DNA from: Verrucomicrobia subdivision 6 bacterium
GTDB lineage: Bacteria; Verrucomicrobiota; Verrucomicrobiia; Methylacidiphilales; Verrucolacustridaceae
Length of the DNA: 42,499 nucleotides
Direction of reading: 5' to 3'
Assembly (NCBI GenBank): GCA_947441075.1
Contig: CANESK010000007.1
Span: 1-42,499 of the forward strand
This document shows, piece by piece, positions 1-8,482 of this stretch. How positions within the stretch are numbered: position 1 is the stretch's first letter; every line of letters begins with the position of its first letter. A program made the position numbers and the translations under genes. The notes below the pieces were generated by a model. That model had not been told where the DNA came from, searched no databases, and saw only the letters and a program-made list of their open reading frames with translations.

Positions 1-2
1 AG

Positions 3-1109
3 GGAGGGGGAGTGGCCTCGGCAGAGGATGCGGATAGTGAGGGTGCGGAGGGAAAGTTTTATGTTTGGACAAAAAAAGAGATGGCTGAGTTAGCTACGGT
101 CGAGGAGATGAAGTTAGCGGATGACCTCTGGGGATTGACGGAGGAGGGGAACTTCATGGATCCTCATGCGCCCGAGAAGGGTTGGAATGTGCTGGCTCGA
201 AAACGAAATCCAAAAGAAGAAGAGAAGTGCCAATTGGAGAATTTGAGAGTGAAGTTGGAGGAACGAAGGACGAATCGAATTCGGCCGAGCAAGGATGACA
301 AGGTGCTGGTCTCATGGAACGCGCTGGCGATTTCGGGCTACGCGCGGGCGGCGAGGTGGGGTGGAGGGCAGAGGTATGCCACAAGGGCGGAGGAGATTTG
401 GAAATTCTTGGATAAGAATCTTGTGAGGGAAGATGGAACGCCGAGGCATCGGTGGCGGAACGGGGAAGTAGATGATGCTCGGTTATTGGAGGACTACGCG
501 GGGATGTTGCAGGCGCTGGTCGATCTGCATCAGGCCACGTGGGAGGCAGGGTACTTACAAAAGGCGGTGGTTTTGGCGGGGCAGATGTTGGAAACCTTTG
601 AGGATAGGAAGGAGGGAGGATTATGGGCGAGTGTCGATGGCAGCTTGATTGCTCGAATGAAGGATGATTATGACGGGGCAGAGCCGAGTGGAAATGCGGT
701 AGCGGCCTTGGCTTTGGCGGAGTTGGGGAGATTGACGGATGAACCGAAGTGGACGGAGGCGGCGAAGAGGATTTTGGATTGGCTGGGTGAGCGGATGCGA
801 AGATTGCCACAGGCGGTACCTCATGGACTCCTGGCGTTGCAACGGGTGAGTGAGGGGCAGGCACGGTTGGTGCTAGCGGGACCGAAGGCGGACAGAGAAA
901 GTTGGGCTGCGGCTATAGAAAAAGTGTATCGGCCTGATGTTCTAGTCACGTGGGCGACGGACGATCACCCGAGCGAATTTGTGCGGGGCTTAGCTAAGCA
1001 GGCTAAGCTGGTGACCGCGTATTTATGTGAGGGCCAGAGTTGCCAAAAGCCAGTGCAGAAAATAAGCGATCTGGAAAATCTTCTACGCAATTTCATAAGA
1101 ATCACCTGA
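3..1109 (+). CDS. YyaL/DUF255 family thioredoxin-domain protein, 3' part
   Basis: This is the C-terminal part of a YyaL-type protein (DUF255, relative of human SPATA20). The reading frame is open to the left edge, and the GTG that opens the ORF-track entry lies inside the conserved stretch that reads SAEDADSEG followed by GKFYVW, so it is not the real start and the gene begins outside the window. The family has an N-terminal thioredoxin-like domain, lost here, and a C-terminal alpha/alpha toroid related to N-acylglucosamine 2-epimerases. The visible 365 residues match the toroid, with repeated WNALAISGYARAAR and LLEDYAGMLQALVDLH type helices. Its biochemical role is not settled. It ends 57 bp before the convergent SUMF1 gene. 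Family identity is fairly sure; function is not. Confidence 0.85.
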   Translation, partial: GGGVASAEDADSEGAEGKFYVWTKKEMAELATVEEMKLADDLWGLTEEGNFMDPHAPEKGWNVLARKRNPKEEEKCQLENLRVKLEERRTNRIRPSKDDKVLVSWNALAISGYARAARWGGGQRYATRAEEIWKFLDKNLVREDGTPRHRWRNGEVDDARLLEDYAGMLQALVDLHQATWEAGYLQKAVVLAGQMLETFEDRKEGGLWASVDGSLIARMKDDYDGAEPSGNAVAALALAELGRLTDEPKWTEAAKRILDWLGERMRRLPQAVPHGLLALQRVSEGQARLVLAGPKADRESWAAAIEKVYRPDVLVTWATDDHPSEFVRGLAKQAKLVTAYLCEGQSCQKPVQKISDLENLLRNFIRIT

Positions 1110-1166
1110 CCAGATTAGCCTGTTCGCAAATATACTAACCTTAGACAGAGTAAGAAGAAGGGGTGA

Positions 1167-3011
1167 CTACTTGGCGGTACGGAAGCCGATACGGGTTGAG
1201 CCCCCAGGTTTCGAAGCGGTGCGGACAGCATCCAAGTTGCTCACAGAAGCCTCATCTAAAAAGTTTCCACCGATGAATAACGGTTCGAGGGGATTGGGGG
1301 AGGCGATCCATTCGCTCAAATTGCCACCGAGGTCGCGATGTTGGTATGGGCCAGTGTCGTCGGGGACCGACTCGGCGGGGAGGACATGAACATAGGTGTC
1401 AGGGTTGGTACCTGCGGGCAGATGAATGCCGAGATTGATATTGGGGGCGGTGGCGCTGGTGCCCCATGGGTAGGGTAGGTTGCCCTTTCCGGACGCGGCA
1501 CGGATCCACTCGCCTTTGGAGGGGAGACGACGACCTAGCCACTTGGCGTAGGCGCAAGCACTGGGGTAGTCGACTCCGAAAACGGGGGTATCACGAGAAA
1601 TACGGATTTGGCCATTGTATTTGTCCACCTTACGGGCGCGGGTGATCATCTCCTGCCAATCGTTGGGTTGGAAATCTTCGGGCTTCGTTTTGGATGCGGC
1701 GGTACCGAAGGGAAGATAGGTTTTCCAATTCTTCTCCGACTGCATGGCGGTGAGAAACTTTTCGTACTGACCGATGGTGACTTCGTGGCGATCGAGTTCG
1801 AAGTCGTGGACATGGATAGATTCTTGGCCCGAAAGATATTTACCTTTAGGCACTGGGATGGATTCGTTGCCGAGCTTCCCTGGGAGGTCGGTGAGGAAAG
1901 CCCAAAAGAGGACGCGAACAAAAAGAGCGAAAAAAGCGGCGACACAAATGGATGTGATGATTATCGTCCGTTTTCTTCGGATACGAGCGCGGATGGCTTT
2001 TTGAGTCGCTTCAATTTCCTCTTGGCGAACGTGAACGGCTTGGACTCCTGCGAGTTGACGTTCGAAGTCCCGAGTTCGGCGCATGAAATCGAAGGCAGAA
2101 GTGCCTGGATCGCGTAAAAGTTGGAGGAGGGAAGCGGTTTGGGAAGATTTGGGAAGAAGCGGTTCCAAGATAGAGGCGAGGTTGCTGGAATTATCATGGA
2201 GGGTAGCTTCGGGGGCGCCGGGGTAGGCGGCGGGGTTGCGGAGGCGTGGGGTGCCACGGGTGGAGAGGGTGTAGTCGTAGGCGCTCAGGATGCGGGCGGG
2301 GATGGAGGAGGATTCCATTTCCCAGAGGACGGAGCCAAGGGCAGAGGCAAGGCGAGCACAGGAGACGAGATCAGGTTTTTCTTCTGCGAGATGGAAGTGG
2401 AGCAAAGAGGAGTTGGCGACGGGTTCTAGAGCAACAAAGATGCGTTCGTCAGAAGGAATGGATTCGTAAAGGGAGTAGATGGAGGCGTGATTGAGACGGG
2501 CGTAGTTGCGAATGGCTTTAGTAAAATGGGGTGAGCCAGCGGGTGGAACAAGAACTTGGACATTTCGTTCAAGTTGATGGTGTCGAGCCCAGTAGAGCCG
2601 ACCCAGCGGATGAGGACCTGCGGGAGAGATGATGTGGTAGGGGCCGAAGCTACGACCCGAAAAATTCTCCATAAGTTCAGCCATGGCGAGGGGGAGTTGT
2701 TCCTCGGCAGGAAGGCAGGGGATAGGAAAAGCGGAGGGTAGAGTACCGCTCAGGTCGAAGCGACTGATGAGTCCAACGGATATCTCAGGGCCGGCTTCGG
2801 CCAGGAGAAGAATCTCTTGGGCGCGGTTTTGATCGGCCCAGAAGATATCGGTCAAGAGAAGGGCGGCGTGGCGGTTTGAAGTCAGAGCTGTGGTGAGAGC
2901 AGCAAAATCGGAGAGGGGTTCAAGGGTGGCGGTGGGAAAGAATTCGCGAAGAAGGGCGGCGAGATTCGCCGCGGCTTCTGCATCCTCTTGGGCGAGGAGA
3001 ATCGTGGGCAC
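1167..3011 (-). CDS. Receiver-like / pseudokinase / TM / SUMF1-domain membrane protein
   Basis: A 614-residue protein with an unusual domain order. Residues 1-115 look like a degenerate response-regulator receiver, with acidic residues near 9-10 and Asp55 in LLTD as possible phospho-acceptor. Residues about 122-320 resemble a Ser/Thr kinase fold, but the VAIK lysine, HRD and DFG motifs are not recognisable, so it is probably a pseudokinase. A basic linker precedes one membrane helix (about 349-371). Residues about 385-614 are a formylglycine-generating-enzyme (SUMF1) domain with YPSACAYAKWLGRRLPS, YPWG, GGNLSEW and GFR, but without the paired catalytic cysteines, so sulfatase activation is unlikely. 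The start is GTG, since an in-frame stop lies two codons upstream. It follows larB after 81 bp and may be co-transcribed. A sensory or scaffolding role is inference only. Confidence 0.8.
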   Translation of the reverse strand: MPTILLAQEDAEAAANLAALLREFFPTATLEPLSDFAALTTALTSNRHAALLLTDIFWADQNRAQEILLLAEAGPEISVGLISRFDLSGTLPSAFPIPCLPAEEQLPLAMAELMENFSGRSFGPYHIISPAGPHPLGRLYWARHHQLERNVQVLVPPAGSPHFTKAIRNYARLNHASIYSLYESIPSDERIFVALEPVANSSLLHFHLAEEKPDLVSCARLASALGSVLWEMESSSIPARILSAYDYTLSTRGTPRLRNPAAYPGAPEATLHDNSSNLASILEPLLPKSSQTASLLQLLRDPGTSAFDFMRRTRDFERQLAGVQAVHVRQEEIEATQKAIRARIRRKRTIIITSICVAAFFALFVRVLFWAFLTDLPGKLGNESIPVPKGKYLSGQESIHVHDFELDRHEVTIGQYEKFLTAMQSEKNWKTYLPFGTAASKTKPEDFQPNDWQEMITRARKVDKYNGQIRISRDTPVFGVDYPSACAYAKWLGRRLPSKGEWIRAASGKGNLPYPWGTSATAPNINLGIHLPAGTNPDTYVHVLPAESVPDDTGPYQHRDLGGNLSEWIASPNPLEPLFIGGNFLDEASVSNLDAVRTASKPGGSTRIGFRTAK

Positions 3012-3092
3012 GGTTCAGCTTGGGCGAGAATAGGAAATGGAGGAAGGGTGGATTTGAGGCGGCGAAGAGGAACGTGAGGGGAGAGAGGACGG

Positions 3093-3797
3093 TCAGCGTC
3101 TTGGGTGCCGTGAAAGAGCGAGGCGATGGATGGCGTAGGCTGCGCCGAATCCATTATCGATATTCACAACGGTGACGCCAGGGGCGCAGGAGTTGAGCAT
3201 ACCGAGAAAGGCGGTGAGTCCTTGAAGGTGGGCACCATAGCCAACGGAAGTGGGGACAGCGATGAGCGGATGGCGTAAGAGGCCCCCAAGGACGCTGGGC
3301 AGGGCGGCTTCCATTCCAGCAACAACGATAAGGGCGTCAACGGATTGCAGTTTAGGTAAATGGCGGAGGGTGCGATGGAGGCCAGCGACCCCAATATCAT
3401 AAAAACGTTCGGGCCGGTGGCCGAGAAATTGGAGCGTGACGAAGGCTTCTTCGGCTACGGGATGATCGGAGGTTCCTGCGGCGCAGATAGCGACATGGAG
3501 AGAAGGGGTGAGGGTGCGAGGTGGGCGAGATGCTGCAAGAGTGAAAGTGCGGGCGGCGGAGTGATACTTCCCCTTAGGAAAAAGCCGACAAAGAGGTCGG
3601 GCTTTGGCAGATTCGACACGAGTGACGAGGACAGGCTGTTTTTCGGCATGAAGGCGACGAGTGATGGCGGCGATTTGTGAAACGGTTTTGCCTGCGCCGT
3701 AAACAATTTCCGGGGCGCCTAGGCGCTGCTGTCGCTGCAGATCGAGCTCGGCAAAAGCGCGAGGCAGAAGGGCGCGGGAGGGGCGACGGCTCGCCAT
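3093..3797 (-). CDS. larB: LarB-like pyridinium-3,5-biscarboxylate mononucleotide synthase
   Basis: LarB carboxylates nicotinate adenine dinucleotide in the first step of nickel-pincer nucleotide cofactor synthesis, the cofactor of lactate racemase-type enzymes. The 234-residue product matches the family length. The N-terminal stretch reads ELDLQRQQRLGAPEIVYGAG and the PurE-like half carries VAGMEAALPSVLGG, AVPTSVGYGA, LNSCAPGV and VVNIDNGFGAA. It starts at an ATG 5 bp after the glyS stop, so it is almost certainly translated from the glyS transcript. No larA, larC or larE lies in the window, so whether the full cofactor pathway exists is not shown here. Older annotation calls such proteins AIR carboxylase-like; the motifs fit LarB better than PurE. 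Confidence 0.9.
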   Translation of the reverse strand: MASRRPSRALLPRAFAELDLQRQQRLGAPEIVYGAGKTVSQIAAITRRLHAEKQPVLVTRVESAKARPLCRLFPKGKYHSAARTFTLAASRPPRTLTPSLHVAICAAGTSDHPVAEEAFVTLQFLGHRPERFYDIGVAGLHRTLRHLPKLQSVDALIVVAGMEAALPSVLGGLLRHPLIAVPTSVGYGAHLQGLTAFLGMLNSCAPGVTVVNIDNGFGAAYAIHRLALSRHPRR

Positions 3798-3802
3798 AAG
3801 AA

Positions 3803-5176
3803 TTAGGCGAGGGCGACTTGCAAGCGGGGAAGTAGATCGGTGATAGCTAATCTTTCCTGCTTCATGGAGTCACGATGGCGGAGGGTGACCGTATCTTTTT
3901 GGCCTGCGAGGGGGCCGTCTTTGGCGCCTTCAAGGGTCTCAAAGTCGACGGTGATTCCAAAGGGTGTTCCGATTTCGTCTTGGCGGCGGTAGCGGCGGCC
4001 GATGGCGCCAGCCTCATCATAAAACACAGGAAAGTGTTGGCGAAGAGTTGCGGTGATGGAGCGGGCTTTTTCGACAAGTTCAGGCTTATTTTTGAGGAGG
4101 GGAAAGATGCCAGCTTTAATCGGGGCCATGCGCGGATGAAAGTGGAGAACGACGCGGGTTTCTTTGGCGCCTTTATCGTCGGCAACTTCTTCCTCATCGT
4201 AGGCTTGGCAGAGGAGGGCGAGTGCGGTGCGATCGACACCTGCGCTGGGTTCGACGACGTGAGGTAAAAACTTTTCTCGGGTTTCTTCGTCAAAATATTC
4301 CAAGGGTTTCCCGCTAGCTTCTTGATGCTGTTTTAGATCGTAATCGGTGCGGTAGGCGATTCCTTCGAGTTCCTCAGTGCCAAAGGGAAATTCGTAAAGG
4401 AGGTCGTAGGTTCCTTGGGAGTAGAAAGCACGGTCAGCCTCTGGGACGTCGAGGACAGTGATCTTGCTGCGGGGGATGCCGATGGATTCGTACCAGGCGA
4501 GGCGATCGGCAAGCCATTTCTCAAGCCAGACTTTGCCTTCGGTGGGGCGGACAAAAAACTCTACTTCCATCTGTTCAAATTCACGGGAACGGAAGGTGAA
4601 GTTCCGAGGATTAATTTCGTTGCGAAAGGCTTTGCCGATCTGAGCGATGCCGAAGGGAAGTTTTTTACGCGATACTTCGAGGACATTTTTGAATTGGACG
4701 AACATGGCTTGGGCGGTTTCGGGGCGGAGGTAGGTAAGGTTGCGTTCGTCTTCCACGGGGCCGACGTAAGTTTTGAACATGAGGTTGAATTGGCGAGGCT
4801 CGGTGAGCTCACCTCCGCAGGTGTTGACCAATTTGCTGGGTTTTTGGGGGCAGGGGGTGGTGGCTAGCTGATCAGCGCGAAAGCGACTCTTGCAGGTTTT
4901 GCAATCAACCATTGGATCGGTGAAGGTGGCCTCGTGTCCGCTGGCCTGCCAGACGGCTCGACTCATGAGGATAGAACCATCCATGCCGACGATATCGTCG
5001 CGGAGTTGGGTCATGGCCCGCCACCAGTCGGCTTTGAGGTTGCGTTTGAGTTCGGCGCCGAGCGGACCGTAATCCCAGGCTCCGTTGAGGCCGCCATAAA
5101 TCTCGGAAGATTGGAAAATGAAGCCTCGGCGTTTGCAAAGGGCGACAATCTTTTCCATGCGGTTATCGGTTTTCAT
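3803..5176 (-). CDS. glyS: Glycine--tRNA ligase, homodimeric class II type
   Basis: Charges tRNA-Gly with glycine in the cytoplasm. The 457-residue protein is the single-chain, alpha2 type used by Gram-positives, archaea and many other phyla, not the alpha2beta2 type. It opens with KIVALCKRRGFIFQSSEIYGG, a family hallmark, followed by DYGPLGAELKRN. Class II motifs are visible as RNLTYLRPETAQAMF and FRNEINPRNFTFRSREFEQ, with VEPSAGVDRTALALL as motif 3. Four cysteines around CKTC and NTCGGEL form a probable zinc knuckle in the insertion after motif 1. The C-terminus has the anticodon-binding domain ending in VTLRHRDSMKQERL. It is the first gene of the minus-strand group with larB, and is divergent from the AsmA-like gene with only 49 bp between starts. 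Confidence 0.97.
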   Translation of the reverse strand: MKTDNRMEKIVALCKRRGFIFQSSEIYGGLNGAWDYGPLGAELKRNLKADWWRAMTQLRDDIVGMDGSILMSRAVWQASGHEATFTDPMVDCKTCKSRFRADQLATTPCPQKPSKLVNTCGGELTEPRQFNLMFKTYVGPVEDERNLTYLRPETAQAMFVQFKNVLEVSRKKLPFGIAQIGKAFRNEINPRNFTFRSREFEQMEVEFFVRPTEGKVWLEKWLADRLAWYESIGIPRSKITVLDVPEADRAFYSQGTYDLLYEFPFGTEELEGIAYRTDYDLKQHQEASGKPLEYFDEETREKFLPHVVEPSAGVDRTALALLCQAYDEEEVADDKGAKETRVVLHFHPRMAPIKAGIFPLLKNKPELVEKARSITATLRQHFPVFYDEAGAIGRRYRRQDEIGTPFGITVDFETLEGAKDGPLAGQKDTVTLRHRDSMKQERLAITDLLPRLQVALA

Positions 5177-5225
5177 ATGCTTTTTTGGATTCTAGAAAGG
5201 AAGTTGTTAGCGATGATCGTAAAGG

Positions 5226-7586
5226 ATGAACACTCCAATATTAACTCAAATCCGTCGGAGGATACAACGCCCGACCTCGGGGTCGGGCTGGCGCTGGTTG
5301 CAGAGGGTGGGATGGATGGGGTTGGGACTATTTGTGGGGTTAGCAATTTTTGGGCGTCTGGTAGGTGTGCCGGAATCATGGAAGAACCGGTTTGTTCGTG
5401 AGCTGTCGTTGCGTGGTTTAGAGGTGGAGGCACGAAAGCTGACGATTGATCCTTTGGGTGGGTTGGTAGCGAGGGATCTGGTGGTCTATCGGGATGCCGC
5501 TCGCAAAGAAGAGCGATTGCGAATCGGTCGGGTGGAGTTGAATCTAAATTGGCTCTCATGGCGAGCGGGTGAGCCGATTTTATCGGGGGCGCGGCTTCGA
5601 GATGCCCATGTGGCTTGGCCCTTGGGGGAAGGTGTGGAGGTTGAAGCGCGGAGGGTGGAAGCGACGATTGAGTTTCGTGCTGATGAGATTCGAGTCCAAA
5701 GACTGCGGGGACAGGTGTTGGGATTTGATGTGGATTTGCAGGGCAGGCTTGGGACAGAGATGGGAAGGATGGTTCCTCCTCAAGCGATGCCTTTGGCTTC
5801 CATCTGGCGAAGTTTAGAGAGGGCACTGCAGGATTTGGGCGGGCCAGCGCCAAAGATTCAAGCGGAGTTTGATTTGGAGATTGGGCGACCTGAAGAGAGT
5901 CGTGCGGAGATCCTGATGACGGCATCTCGGAACGTGTGGAAGGGGGTGGCTTTGCGGCAGGTGGAGTTACGGGCGACGATGGCGGGAGGTGGGATTAAGC
6001 TGGAGAAATTTAGAATTGGGTTGGAGAGGGGAGAAGTGGAAGTGGTAGGGTGGGCCGAACTGCAAGCGGGACGAGGCGGGGTCGAGTACACCGCGAGTAC
6101 GGATTTAGCCCAATGGGCCCCCGCTGCAGGTAAACTGGGACCAGCTCTGGCGGAGTTGAGAAGTCAGGCACCGCCCCAAATCACGGGAAAGATGGAGTTT
6201 AGTTGGAAGGAGTCGCCAAGTTTTCTTTGGCAGAGCCGGTTGGAGTTGGGAGAATTCCGCTTAGGGCAGACGTCCTACCAAAGCCTAGTTTTTCCGTGGG
6301 TCAGCGATGGGAAACAGTGGATGGTGCAGGGGTTCAAAATAGAGGCTGTGGCGGGGGGGAGTTTGCTTGCGCAGTTGGCGTTTGATGGAAAAGCCAATGT
6401 GATAGGAACCTTGAAGAGCAGTCTCGATCCGAAGGGATTGGCTTTACTTTTCGGCCCTGAGGCAGGGCCTTTCTGGAGAAGTATTGATTTTGCGACGCCA
6501 CCAATGATTGAAGCGAAGGTAACTGGGGCCAGCCTAACGGAGAATCTTTGGCGATTGGAGGGAAGATTAGAAGCGGGTGGAGTGAAATATAAGAGAGTGG
6601 AGTTAGACGAGATTATGGCGAACTTTGTTTGGGGCGGGAATCAGGTGGTGGTGACGGATTTGCAGGTCAGTTCGGGTGGGGGACGAGGCAGTGGGGAGTT
6701 TATCTACGAAATTTCACCTGAAAGCGTACTTCTGAAAAATATCGTGGCGACCTTGCCTGTGCAGGAAGTTGCGCCGATTTTCGGGGAGAAGTTTGTTACG
6801 AGTATGAAGCCGTACATCTTTGTAGGTCGCCCTACGATCACGCTGGATGGAAAAGTCGATCTGGAGGAGAAAGGGAGATCGGATATGCGAGCAACGGTGG
6901 TGAGCAAGGAGGGGATGGATTATGGGGTGGCGGGACGGAATCTTCGCTTTACAGATTTGAATATGACGGTGGAGATTGTGGGAAAAAAGGTCATCGTGAA
7001 GACAATTCCAAAAATGCTGGCGAGTGTTTTAGGTGGAAAGGTGGAAGTGGAGGTGGAGGTGGAGTCGAAGTGGAAGGGGAGTGAAACGCATCAAATAACG
7101 CGGGCTCGAATGAAACGAGTGGGGTTTGGTCCGTTGGTAGAAACCTATTTTGGTAACACGGGGTATGCGGGGGAAATGAGCGGTTCCTTTCTGATGGAGG
7201 GTCCTTCGAAGAATTGGCGGGATTGGGAGGGAAGTGGAAAGTTAGCGGTGGAGGATGGAGTCTTGCCTGGGATGGGGGCCTTTGCACAAGCGATGAATGC
7301 TCCTGCGGATTGGGTGGGGGCGACAGGGCAGGAGGCAGAGATGGATTTTACTTTGAAGAAAGGAAAGTTAGAGGTGGGACAGTTGCAAATTACTTCGGTC
7401 TTGGTGGTGACGACGGGTCGAGGGGTTTACGATATTGCCAATGATCAGCTAGAGAACTTTATCATGCGACAGAATTTGAGAGGGCCTGCGGGAGTCCCCT
7501 TTTTCTTTGTCAGCCAAATGTTCCAAGTGGAGGGAAGTGGTTCTTTAAAAAACCCAGTTTGGAAAGCACGCAACTTCGAGGAGTGA
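5226..7586 (+). CDS. AsmA/YhdP-like envelope protein with N-terminal anchor
   Basis: A 786-residue protein with a basic N-terminus, one membrane helix near residues 28-47 (GWMGLGLFVGLAIFGRLVG) and a long beta-rich remainder, the pattern of AsmA-like proteins that span the periplasm and are linked to lipid transport or outer-membrane homeostasis. The last part resembles AsmA-like C-terminal regions: alternating hydrophobic strands, GKLAVEDGVLPGMGAFAQ, and an ending VEGSGSLKNPVWKARNF that is usual for this group. The ATG start has only a poorly placed AAAGG directly before it, so the exact start is uncertain; later starts would lose the anchor. The nfo gene begins 2 bp after its stop, suggesting translational coupling. 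Substrate and partners cannot be read from sequence. Confidence 0.75.
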   Translation: MNTPILTQIRRRIQRPTSGSGWRWLQRVGWMGLGLFVGLAIFGRLVGVPESWKNRFVRELSLRGLEVEARKLTIDPLGGLVARDLVVYRDAARKEERLRIGRVELNLNWLSWRAGEPILSGARLRDAHVAWPLGEGVEVEARRVEATIEFRADEIRVQRLRGQVLGFDVDLQGRLGTEMGRMVPPQAMPLASIWRSLERALQDLGGPAPKIQAEFDLEIGRPEESRAEILMTASRNVWKGVALRQVELRATMAGGGIKLEKFRIGLERGEVEVVGWAELQAGRGGVEYTASTDLAQWAPAAGKLGPALAELRSQAPPQITGKMEFSWKESPSFLWQSRLELGEFRLGQTSYQSLVFPWVSDGKQWMVQGFKIEAVAGGSLLAQLAFDGKANVIGTLKSSLDPKGLALLFGPEAGPFWRSIDFATPPMIEAKVTGASLTENLWRLEGRLEAGGVKYKRVELDEIMANFVWGGNQVVVTDLQVSSGGGRGSGEFIYEISPESVLLKNIVATLPVQEVAPIFGEKFVTSMKPYIFVGRPTITLDGKVDLEEKGRSDMRATVVSKEGMDYGVAGRNLRFTDLNMTVEIVGKKVIVKTIPKMLASVLGGKVEVEVEVESKWKGSETHQITRARMKRVGFGPLVETYFGNTGYAGEMSGSFLMEGPSKNWRDWEGSGKLAVEDGVLPGMGAFAQAMNAPADWVGATGQEAEMDFTLKKGKLEVGQLQITSVLVVTTGRGVYDIANDQLENFIMRQNLRGPAGVPFFFVSQMFQVEGSGSLKNPVWKARNFEE

Positions 7587-7588
7587 GG

Positions 7589-8443
7589 ATGCCAGCGGAC
7601 AAAAAAACGCGTTGTGGCTTGCACACTTCAGTAGCGGGGGGGTTTTTGGAAATGCTGATTCGAGCTAAGGCTTTAGGTGAAGATGCGGCACAGATCTTTG
7701 TAAAAAGCAATCGCCGCTGGGAAATGCCTAAGCTGGATGAGGAGGAGGCGGGTCAATTTCGGCAAGGAAAGAAAGCGCATGATTTGTGGATATGTGCGCA
7801 CGCGGGCTATTTGATTAATGTGGCGGGCGGGGCGGAGACGAGGAAGAAGTCTATCCATGCTTTAGCAGAGGAGATTCGGCGGGCGGAGGAACTGGGTTTG
7901 GATGCGGTGGTGGTGCACTGCGGGAGTCGTGGGGAGAGAGAAGCAGCCGAGGCGAGGCGTAAAGCTGTGGAGGGTTTTCGGGAGGCCTTGAAGCGTTCGG
8001 AGACGAAGGACGTTCGGTTAGCTTTAGAAAACTCGGCGGGTCAGGGTTCGTCCTTGGCGCGGGACTTGGCGGAGTGGGGGGAGTTGGTTTGGGAGTTACC
8101 GACGGGGAGGCGAGCGGCCTGCTTAGATACGGCGCATGCTTTTGCGGCGGGCTATGATTTGCGGACGGAGGAGGGGAGGGGTCGATTGGTGGGGGAGATG
8201 GGGAAGGAAATCGGGCAGGAGAATTTGGTGGTGATTCATGCGAACGATTCGAAAACGGAGTGTGGGTCGGGGGTGGACCGACACGAGCATTTGGGTAGGG
8301 GAAAAATCGGAGCGGTGGGTTTGCGGGCCTTTTTGCGGGAGAAGATTTGGCGGGGAATTCCGCGGTTGGGGGAGCTGCCGCCAGGAGATATTGAGGACAG
8401 GGAGAACTTGGACTTTTTGCGAGGATGTTTGCCTGAGAGTTAA
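7589..8443 (+). CDS. nfo: Deoxyribonuclease IV (AP endonuclease family 2)
   Basis: Endonuclease IV cleaves DNA at abasic sites and some 3'-blocked ends in base-excision repair, using a three-metal zinc centre in a TIM barrel. Signature segments are CGLHTSVAGGF near the N-terminus, ALENSAGQGSSL with the metal-binding glutamate, CLDTAHAFAAGYDL, VIHANDSKTECGSGVDRHEHLG, and a C-terminal glutamate in LGELPPGD. I moved the start from the TTG at 7559 to the ATG at 7589, because AGGAG lies just upstream and the protein then begins MPADKKTRCGLHTS as in relatives, giving 284 residues. One oddity is ELPP where relatives often have ETP at the last metal ligand. It sits between an envelope gene and argA. 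Confidence 0.93.
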   Translation: MPADKKTRCGLHTSVAGGFLEMLIRAKALGEDAAQIFVKSNRRWEMPKLDEEEAGQFRQGKKAHDLWICAHAGYLINVAGGAETRKKSIHALAEEIRRAEELGLDAVVVHCGSRGEREAAEARRKAVEGFREALKRSETKDVRLALENSAGQGSSLARDLAEWGELVWELPTGRRAACLDTAHAFAAGYDLRTEEGRGRLVGEMGKEIGQENLVVIHANDSKTECGSGVDRHEHLGRGKIGAVGLRAFLREKIWRGIPRLGELPPGDIEDRENLDFLRGCLPES

Positions 8444-8482
8444 GTTTGTCTAAGACTTCGAAAAGATGCTAAAAAACAGGTT

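Noticed and set aside
154-864. 236-residue minus-strand ORF opposite the YyaL gene
   Set aside because: Pro/Ser/His-rich low-complexity translation opposite a clear conserved gene; a shadow caused by purine-rich coding strands.
5177-5225. Possible T-box leader for glyS
   Set aside because: Only 49 bp separate the divergent starts; no T-box sequence or specifier stem can fit.
5173-5925. 250-residue minus-strand ORF opposite the AsmA-like gene
   Set aside because: No domain or motif, proline-rich, and antisense to a well-formed envelope gene.
7559-7588. Upstream TTG start for nfo
   Set aside because: It would overlap the preceding gene and lacks a ribosome site; the ATG at 7589 has one and matches the family.
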